Shown: positions 5,326 through 10,099 of the stretch, piece by piece
Position numbering within the stretch: position 1 is the first letter of the stretch
Layout: every line of letters begins with the position of its first letter
Source: Actinomycetota bacterium
GTDB taxonomy: Bacteria > Actinomycetota > Geothermincolia > Fen-727 > Anoxymicrobiaceae
Direction of reading: 5' to 3'
Assembly: GCA_018894655.1 (NCBI GenBank)
Contig: JAHIPE010000211.1
Span: forward strand, 1 to 10,099
DNA: 10,099 nucleotides
Notes under the pieces: model-generated
The model's database searches: none
The model's input: only the letters and a program-made list of their open reading frames with translations
Told to the model about the DNA's origin: nothing
Made by a program: the position numbers and the translations under genes

Positions 5326-7305
5326 ATGGAGAAGTGTACGGTTTGCTTTCACCCCGAGGACCGGTGCCTGGAGGTCGACAAGGGGGAGAACCTCCTTCGC
5401 GCGGCCATGCAGGCGGACGTTCACATTAACGCCTCCTGCGGGGGAGAGGGCTACTGTGGCAAGTGCCGGGTTATCGTCGAGAAAGGCGAGGTAACCCAGA
5501 AGCTGGGGGTGAAGCTCTCCGAGGAGGAGGTCAAGCAGGGCTACGTCCTGGCCTGTAGCGCCAACATCGAGTCGGACCTCGAGGTACGGGTGCCCCTGGA
5601 GACTCAACTGGGGGACAAGAGCGCCCTCTTGAGGCGCCCCCCGATTCCGCTCAAGGGGTACACGTTAACGGCCAAAGACTGGGCCGAGCGCCTGCCCCAG
5701 TGGGAGCTCAATCCGCCCACCGCTAAGTTCCACCTTATGATGGGCAAGCCCACCCTGGAGGACAACCTGAGCGACGCCGAGCGCATCAAGCGGGAGTTGT
5801 CCAGGCTGGCGGACATGAAAGACGTGGTGATCGACTACCCGATGCTCCAGTCGCTCCCCGGGCTGATAAGGGCTTTCAGCTTCGATGTCACGGTGACCGT
5901 GCTGGACCGGGGCCAGGACCTCCGGGCGGTCCGTATGGAGAAGGGTGACACCTCGCGCCGGCAGGCCGCGATCGCCGTCGACCTGGGAACCACCACGGTG
6001 TCGACACAACTGGTGGACCTGCAGACCGGAAAGGTCATAGCCGAGGCCTCCGATTACAACGGGCAGATATCCTACGGTGAGGACGTCATCTCCCGAATAA
6101 TCTACTCGACCCGCTCCACCGGCCTGGCCAAGCTGCAGTCGGCGGCGGTGAACACCATCTGGAACCTGATTCAGCAGATGATCGAGAAGACCGACATCGC
6201 TTTCTGCAACATCACACACCTGTGTCTCTCGGGGAACACCACCATGATCCACCTGCTCCTGGGGCTCGATCCCCGCTATATCCGGGTGGACCCCTACATC
6301 CCGGTGGCGCAGTACTTCCCCTGGATAAAGGCCAGCAACATCGGCATCAGGATAGCGTCCGGGGTCTACATGCGGTGCACCCCCGGGGTGGCTTCCTACG
6401 TGGGGGGGGACATCGTGGCGGGCGTTCTTGCCTCGGGGATGTTCAACTCCGAGAAGATGACGCTCTACATAGACATCGGCACCAACGGCGAGATGGCGCT
6501 GGGAAACAAGGACTGGATGCTCTCCTGCTCCTGCTCGGCGGGCCCCGCCTTCGAGGGCGCGGGGGTTAAGCACGGCATGCGCGCCACAAGGGGGGCCATA
6601 GAGCAGGTGCGGATAAACGAGGTCACCCTGGAACCGATGATAATCACGGTGGGCAACAGGCGCCCCCTGGGCATCTGCGGGTCAGGCCTCATAGACGTGC
6701 TGGCGGAACTGTTCCTCACCGGGATCCTCGATGAGCGCGGAAAGGTCAACCTGGATCTCGAGACTCCGCGGGTGCGGGAGGGAACGTACGGCGGCGAGTA
6801 CATCCTGGCGTGGGCGGACGAGAGCGGGACCAACCGAGACATCCTGATCACCGACGTGGATATCGATAACCTGATGAGGGCCAAGGCTGCGATCTACGCC
6901 GGCATAAGCGTGCTCCTCGAGGAGGTGGGGATGGACATCGACGCGGTGGAGGAGTTGCTCATAGCCGGCGCGTTCGGCAGGTACCTGGAGATCGACAAGG
7001 CGATAATCATCGGGCTGCTCCCGGATATCGACACCGACAGAATCAAGTTCGTGGGCAACGGCTCGCTCCTGGGCAGCTACCTGATGGTCCTCTCCAAGAG
7101 CCTGATAGCCGAGGCGGACCGGATCGCCGACATGATGACGTACCTCGAACTGTCAACCAGCAACCGTTTCATGGAGCAGTACGTCTCCGCCATGTTCCTG
7201 CCCCATACCGATATCGAGAAGTTCCCCAACGTGAAGCGCCGGCTGGAGGAGGCGCGGGAAACCGCCCGACTGGGATCCACCGACCCCGGGGGTGAGGGGG
7301 CTTGA
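5326..7305 (+). CDS. acsV: Corrinoid protein reductive activator (RACo-type, 2Fe-2S plus ASKHA ATPase)
   Basis: This protein restores methyl-carrying CoFeSP when its cobalamin slips to Co(II), using ATP to drive an uphill one-electron reduction. Residues 1 to about 95 form a [2Fe-2S] ferredoxin domain with Cys38-x5-Cys44-x2-Cys47-x29-Cys77. A linker and middle domain follow. From about residue 213 comes a DUF4445/ASKHA ATPase fold with phosphate motif AIAVDLGTTTVS, a second motif YIDIGTNGEMAL near 381, CSAGPAFEGAG near 405, and LLIAGAFGRYL near 545. The 659-residue length fits the RACo family. The ATG at 5326 has GAGGA about 10 bases upstream. Three extra cysteines (4, 7 and 14) precede the cluster motif. 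Related RamA and other methyltransferase activators share the fold, but the cooC and acsD neighbours point to CoFeSP as the client. It overlaps cooC by 4 bases. Confidence 0.92.
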   Translation: MEKCTVCFHPEDRCLEVDKGENLLRAAMQADVHINASCGGEGYCGKCRVIVEKGEVTQKLGVKLSEEEVKQGYVLACSANIESDLEVRVPLETQLGDKSALLRRPPIPLKGYTLTAKDWAERLPQWELNPPTAKFHLMMGKPTLEDNLSDAERIKRELSRLADMKDVVIDYPMLQSLPGLIRAFSFDVTVTVLDRGQDLRAVRMEKGDTSRRQAAIAVDLGTTTVSTQLVDLQTGKVIAEASDYNGQISYGEDVISRIIYSTRSTGLAKLQSAAVNTIWNLIQQMIEKTDIAFCNITHLCLSGNTTMIHLLLGLDPRYIRVDPYIPVAQYFPWIKASNIGIRIASGVYMRCTPGVASYVGGDIVAGVLASGMFNSEKMTLYIDIGTNGEMALGNKDWMLSCSCSAGPAFEGAGVKHGMRATRGAIEQVRINEVTLEPMIITVGNRRPLGICGSGLIDVLAELFLTGILDERGKVNLDLETPRVREGTYGGEYILAWADESGTNRDILITDVDIDNLMRAKAAIYAGISVLLEEVGMDIDAVEELLIAGAFGRYLEIDKAIIIGLLPDIDTDRIKFVGNGSLLGSYLMVLSKSLIAEADRIADMMTYLELSTSNRFMEQYVSAMFLPHTDIEKFPNVKRRLEEARETARLGSTDPGGEGA

Positions 7306-8075
7306 GCACGGTAATCGCCATCTCCGGCAAAGGCGGGACCGGGAAGACCACGTTTGCGGCCCTGGTCATCGGGTACCTCCTGGAGGAGGGCATGGTGCCT
7401 GTCCTGGCGGTGGACGCGGACTCCAACAGCAACCTGGATATGGCCCTGGGTGTTGATCTGGGCTCCACCGTTGGTGCTGTCAGGGAGGAGATGTCCGAGA
7501 AGGTGCGGAAGCGGCAGTTGCCGGCCGGGATGGCCAAGCAGGACCTGCTCCAGATGCAGATCGAGCAAGCGCTGGTGGAGACCAAAGATTTCGATCTCGT
7601 CAGCATGGGGCGCGCGGAAGGCCCGGGATGCTACTGCGCCATCAACAATATGCTACGAGTGTTCCTGGATAGCCTTGCCGAGAACTACCGCTTCGTGGTG
7701 GTCGATAACGAGGCGGGGATGGAGCACCTGAGCCGCCGCACCGCGCGGGGGGTGGACGTGATGTTCGTGGTGAGCGACCCGTCCCGGCGCGGCCTGGAGA
7801 CAGCAGCCCGCATCAGGGCGCTGGCCCGGGAACTCAAGCTGGAGATAAGGAAGATATTTCTGGTGGTGTCAAGAGTCAGGGAGCCCGTGGGGGGCGACCT
7901 GGAGAGATCGATAGAGAGCACCGGCATGGACCTGGCGGGAGTCATCCCGGAGGACGAGCAGGTGAGCCGGCTCGACGTGGCGGGCAAGCCTCTCACCGAA
8001 CTGCCCCCGGACTCAACCGCAGTGGAAGCGGTACGGAACATCATGGAGAACGTTCTCCAGGAGGTGAAGTCATAG
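7302..8075 (+). CDS. cooC: CODH/ACS nickel-maturation ATPase, CooC/AcsF type
   Basis: This is a MinD/SIMIBI-class P-loop ATPase that helps load nickel into CO dehydrogenase or acetyl-CoA synthase. Seen in its 257 residues are the deviant Walker A GKGGTGKTT (9-17) with the signature Lys10, DADSNSNLD (38-46), the CooC-specific Cys110-Tyr-Cys112 pair in GPGCYCAINN, and the DNEAG switch/Walker B motif (135-139). In CooC1 of Carboxydothermus the matching Cys-x-Cys pair binds metal at the dimer interface. TTG at 7302 overlaps the acsV stop (TTGA), with a G-rich purine run just upstream. This start places Walker A at the normal distance from the N-terminus. No CODH or ACS catalytic gene is in the window, so whether it serves AcsA, AcsB or both cannot be told. 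Confidence 0.93.
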   Translation: MSTVIAISGKGGTGKTTFAALVIGYLLEEGMVPVLAVDADSNSNLDMALGVDLGSTVGAVREEMSEKVRKRQLPAGMAKQDLLQMQIEQALVETKDFDLVSMGRAEGPGCYCAINNMLRVFLDSLAENYRFVVVDNEAGMEHLSRRTARGVDVMFVVSDPSRRGLETAARIRALARELKLEIRKIFLVVSRVREPVGGDLERSIESTGMDLAGVIPEDEQVSRLDVAGKPLTELPPDSTAVEAVRNIMENVLQEVKS

Positions 8076-8702
8076 ATGTACCTTGAAGGTTCGATTCTGG
8101 GTTTCATGGACAAGCTGGCCGGGAGCTCGCCGGAACCGGGCGGAGGCGCGGCCAGCGCTCTTGCCGCCGCGGTGGGGGCGGCGCTGGTCAGCATGGTGGC
8201 CAACCTGACCGTGGGCAAGGAGAAGTACTCGGACGTACAGGACCGCATACGTGACCTGCTGGTGTCCTCGGAGGAGGTCCGGGGGTTGCTCCAGGGCCTG
8301 GTGCAGGAGGATACCGAGGTGTACGGGGTCCTTTCAAAGGCGTTCAAGATGCCCCGTGAGACAACTGAGGAGAAGAAAGCCCGGAAGGAGGCTGTCCAGG
8401 CGGCCCTGAAGGAAGCGACCATGGTGCCGTACCGGATAGCCGAGCAGTGCCTGGAGGTGGCCCGCCTTAGCGAGGTCGCGGCCGATATCGGCAACGTCAA
8501 CGCGGTGAGCGACGCCGGGGTGGCGGCCCTCCTGGCCGAGGCCGGCGCGCGGTGCGCGGCCCTGAACGTAAAGATAAATCTCACCAGCATCGACGACGAC
8601 GCGTTCACAAGCGAGAAATGGACAGGAACACAAGATATACTCTCACGCGTGGGAGAGTTAAGGGAAAAGGTCGTGGGGGTCACCTACGACAAGCTTGGTT
8701 GA
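8076..8702 (+). CDS. fchA: Methenyl-THF cyclohydrolase, FTCD cyclodeaminase family
   Basis: This enzyme interconverts 10-formyl-THF and 5,10-methenyl-THF, the second folate step of the methyl branch. The 208-residue, mostly helical protein belongs to the formiminotransferase-cyclodeaminase family (PF04961). Seen are SPEPGGGAASALAAAVGAAL (residues 18-37), the acidic motif EDTEVY (78-83) holding the likely catalytic Asp79, and NVNAVSDAGVAALLAEAG (140-157). ATG at 8076 directly follows the cooC TAG, with AGGAGGTG at 8059-8066 at good spacing. FolD follows 10 bases later. The family also includes formimino-THF cyclodeaminase of histidine or purine breakdown. The setting between cooC and folD, as in acetogen clusters of the fhs-fchA-folD kind, favours cyclohydrolase. 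The altered FolD downstream makes this gene look essential rather than redundant. Confidence 0.92.
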   Translation: MYLEGSILGFMDKLAGSSPEPGGGAASALAAAVGAALVSMVANLTVGKEKYSDVQDRIRDLLVSSEEVRGLLQGLVQEDTEVYGVLSKAFKMPRETTEEKKARKEAVQAALKEATMVPYRIAEQCLEVARLSEVAADIGNVNAVSDAGVAALLAEAGARCAALNVKINLTSIDDDAFTSEKWTGTQDILSRVGELREKVVGVTYDKLG

Positions 8703-8712
8703 GGAGGTAAAT

Positions 8713-9624
8713 ATGGCGGAGATTATCGATGGAAACGCGATAGCGGATGAGATCAAGGCCGAGATAGTCGCCGAGATCGAGAAGCTGAAGGAAAAGGGCA
8801 TCACCGCCGGGATAGCCACCCTGCTGGTGGGGGACGACTTCGGCTCCAGGATGTACCGAAAGCAGGTGGAGAGGAACTGCGAGTCGGTGGAGTTCAACTA
8901 CATCGAGAAGACCCTTCCCGCGGAGACTACCGAGGAGGAGGTCGTCAAGGTGGTCCAGGAGTTGAACGACGACCCGGCGGTCAGCGGGATACTGCCGCTC
9001 AGGCCGTTCCCGGAGCATATCTCCGACTCGGCGGTCATTAACACCATCAAGGTGGACAAGGATATCGACTGCTTCCACCCGTTCAACATGGGCCGCCTGA
9101 CCCTGGGGGAGCCGACGCTGACCCCCTGCACGCCCTCGGCGTGTATCGAGCTGCTGGAGCGTGTGGGAGTGGAGTTCGAGGGCGCGGAGATAGTGGTGGT
9201 GGGCCACAGCAATATCGTGGGGAAGCCGGTGGCCCTGCTGGCGCTCAACCGTAACGCGAACGTTACCGTCTCCCATATATTCACCTCGCAGGCGGGGAAC
9301 CTGGCCAAGCACACGACAGGCGCGGACATACTTATAGTGGCCGCCGGCAAGGCCGGGCTCATCACCGCGGACCTGGTAAAGGATGGCGCGGTGGTGATAG
9401 ACGTCGGCATCAACCGGGTGAAGGTGCTCGACGACGATGGCAACCCGGTCCCAAACGAGAAGGGAAAGCCCAAGACCAGGACGGTGGGCGACGTGGATTT
9501 CGATAACGTGAAGGACAAGGCAAAGGCAATAACCCCGGTTCCGGGTGGGGTGGGCGCGGTCACCAACATGATACTGCTGAAGAACGCCCTCAGGGCCGCG
9601 AAGACGCAGGCCGGATTGGAGTAG
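8713..9624 (+). CDS. folD: Methylene-THF dehydrogenase, FolD family, with altered cyclohydrolase site
   Basis: FolD proteins reduce 5,10-methenyl-THF to methylene-THF with NAD(P)H and usually also act as cyclohydrolase. This 303-residue copy has the N-terminal catalytic domain, the DIDCFHPFNMGRL motif (117-129), TPCTPSA (137-143), the dinucleotide motif GHSNIVGKP (164-172), VIDVGINR, and TPVPGGVG near the C-terminus. Compared with E. coli FolD, Tyr50 is kept (Tyr48), but catalytic Lys54 is Val52 and Gln98 is Leu96, in GILPLRPFP instead of GILVQLPLP. The aspartates of the DxDxFHP motif remain. The loop before VGDVDF is about 12 residues longer than in E. coli. I infer a dehydrogenase with little or no cyclohydrolase activity, partnered by FchA. 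ATG at 8713 has GGAGG at 8703-8707. A TTG at 8695 would overlap fchA and lacks such a site. Confidence 0.93.
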   Translation: MAEIIDGNAIADEIKAEIVAEIEKLKEKGITAGIATLLVGDDFGSRMYRKQVERNCESVEFNYIEKTLPAETTEEEVVKVVQELNDDPAVSGILPLRPFPEHISDSAVINTIKVDKDIDCFHPFNMGRLTLGEPTLTPCTPSACIELLERVGVEFEGAEIVVVGHSNIVGKPVALLALNRNANVTVSHIFTSQAGNLAKHTTGADILIVAAGKAGLITADLVKDGAVVIDVGINRVKVLDDDGNPVPNEKGKPKTRTVGDVDFDNVKDKAKAITPVPGGVGAVTNMILLKNALRAAKTQAGLE

Positions 9625-9698
9625 ATGCGCCCGAGTGCGCGTTCTATTACAATCTACGAGTTCGCGGGCTGACGGACCTAGAAAGGAAGTGAGAGTTG
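9625..9698 (+). other. 74-base spacer between folD and acsD
   Basis: The spacer holds a weak inverted repeat (GCGC...GCGC at about 9627-9640) and a TACAAT at 9648-9653, which has no -35 hexamer at normal distance. It looks like an internal operon spacer. I see no terminator with a T-tract and no small gene with a good start. Confidence 0.55.
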
Positions 9699-10099
9699 AT
9701 GGCGTTCGAGATGCCTAAGGAGACAACCGAGTCAAAGATAAGGGAGGTAACTCTGGGAACCGCCGATGTCAAGGTCGGCGGGGAAAACGTGATGCCTTTC
9801 CATCTTTTCGAGGGCGAGATGCCGAACCGGCCGCTCATCGCGGTCGAGGTCTACGACGATAACCCCCGGGAGTGGTCGCCGGTGGTGGCCGAGCCGCTCG
9901 CTGACGTCCTGGCCGACCCGGTGGCCTGGGCCAAGAAGGCCCAGGACGAGTGGGGGGCTGACCTGATAGCGCTGCGACTCAGGAGCACCGACCCCAGGGG
10001 TGACGACAAGCCGGCCGAGGAAGCGGCCCAGACCGTCAAGGCGGTCGCCGAGGCGGTTGACATCCCGGTGATCGTCTACGGCGCTGAGGACGTGGACAA
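9699..10099 (+). CDS. acsD: CoFeSP small subunit / CODH-ACS delta subunit (N-terminal part, cut by window end)
   Basis: AcsD is the TIM-barrel small subunit of the corrinoid iron-sulfur protein. With AcsC it carries the methyl group from methyl-THF to the nickel site of acetyl-CoA synthase. The frame is open from ATG 9699 to the window edge and gives 133 residues of an expected ~320. Family features in order are MPFHLFEGEMPNRPLIAVEV (residues 32-51), a P-x-x-W loop, DPVAWAKKAQDEWGADLIAL (75-94), and IPVIVYGAED near the end. These line up with Moorella AcsD as I remember it. AAGGAAGTGAG at 9683-9693 acts as ribosome-binding region. The position behind fhs, acsV, cooC, fchA and folD confirms the pathway. 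AcsC, the methyltransferase AcsE and a methylene-THF reductase are expected beyond the edge. Confidence 0.93.
   Translation, partial: MAFEMPKETTESKIREVTLGTADVKVGGENVMPFHLFEGEMPNRPLIAVEVYDDNPREWSPVVAEPLADVLADPVAWAKKAQDEWGADLIALRLRSTDPRGDDKPAEEAAQTVKAVAEAVDIPVIVYGAEDVD

Noticed and set aside
5665..6573. Minus-strand frame of 302 codons inside acsV.
   Set aside because: It is a shadow of acsV with low-complexity, His/Gly-rich translation and no ribosome-binding site or family motif.
9648..9653. TACAAT as a -10 box for a separate acsD promoter.
   Set aside because: No -35-like hexamer at 15-19 bases. The nearest TTGGAG is about 26 bases upstream, inside folD.

Overview
The window is a chromosomal stretch from a GC-rich anaerobic bacterium that runs the Wood-Ljungdahl (reductive acetyl-CoA) pathway. 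The methyl branch is of the bacterial, tetrahydrofolate-linked type (Fhs, FchA, FolD). Three more genes serve the carbonyl branch: a CO dehydrogenase/acetyl-CoA synthase (CODH/ACS) maturation ATPase, a corrinoid-protein reactivator and the corrinoid iron-sulfur protein (CoFeSP) small subunit. Third codon positions are mostly G or C, yet Ile ATA and Arg AGG are used freely. This would fit a deep-branching anaerobic Actinomycetota or Chloroflexota lineage, but the sequence alone does not fix the phylum.

Layout. (1) Positions 1-1634, plus strand: a sulfur-assimilation pair, a DUF39 homocysteine-biosynthesis protein followed directly by a NIL-domain/2x[4Fe-4S] ferredoxin. The tail of another open frame lies just upstream. 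(2) Positions 1635-1773: a convergent intergenic gap with a short GC hairpin and a 17-base-period direct repeat. (3) Positions 1774-3186, minus strand: dihydrolipoamide dehydrogenase. (4) Positions 3187-3540: a divergent regulatory region. It holds a strong sigma-70-type promoter facing right and a leader of about 170 bases. The leader begins with a hairpin that covers the ribosome-binding site of a 15-codon ORF. (5) Positions 3541 to the window end, plus strand: a compact operon fhs - acsV (RACo) - cooC - fchA - folD - acsD (cut by the window edge). Gaps within it are mostly 0-75 bases, with one 4-base overlap.

How the genes fit together. Fhs makes 10-formyl-THF from formate, FchA closes it to methenyl-THF and FolD reduces that to methylene-THF. 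A methylene-THF reductase is expected nearby but is not in the window. AcsD is half of the CoFeSP that carries the methyl group to acetyl-CoA synthase. AcsV re-reduces inactive Co(II) on CoFeSP at the cost of ATP, and CooC prepares the nickel sites of CODH/ACS. Dihydrolipoamide dehydrogenase probably supports glycine cleavage, which joins the same one-carbon folate pool. The DUF39/NIL-ferredoxin pair makes homocysteine, the methyl acceptor for methionine.

The points most worth a second look are two. FolD has lost the Lys and Gln of its cyclohydrolase site and sits directly after a dedicated cyclohydrolase. The leader of the operon has a clear promoter and structure but matches no riboswitch class I know.
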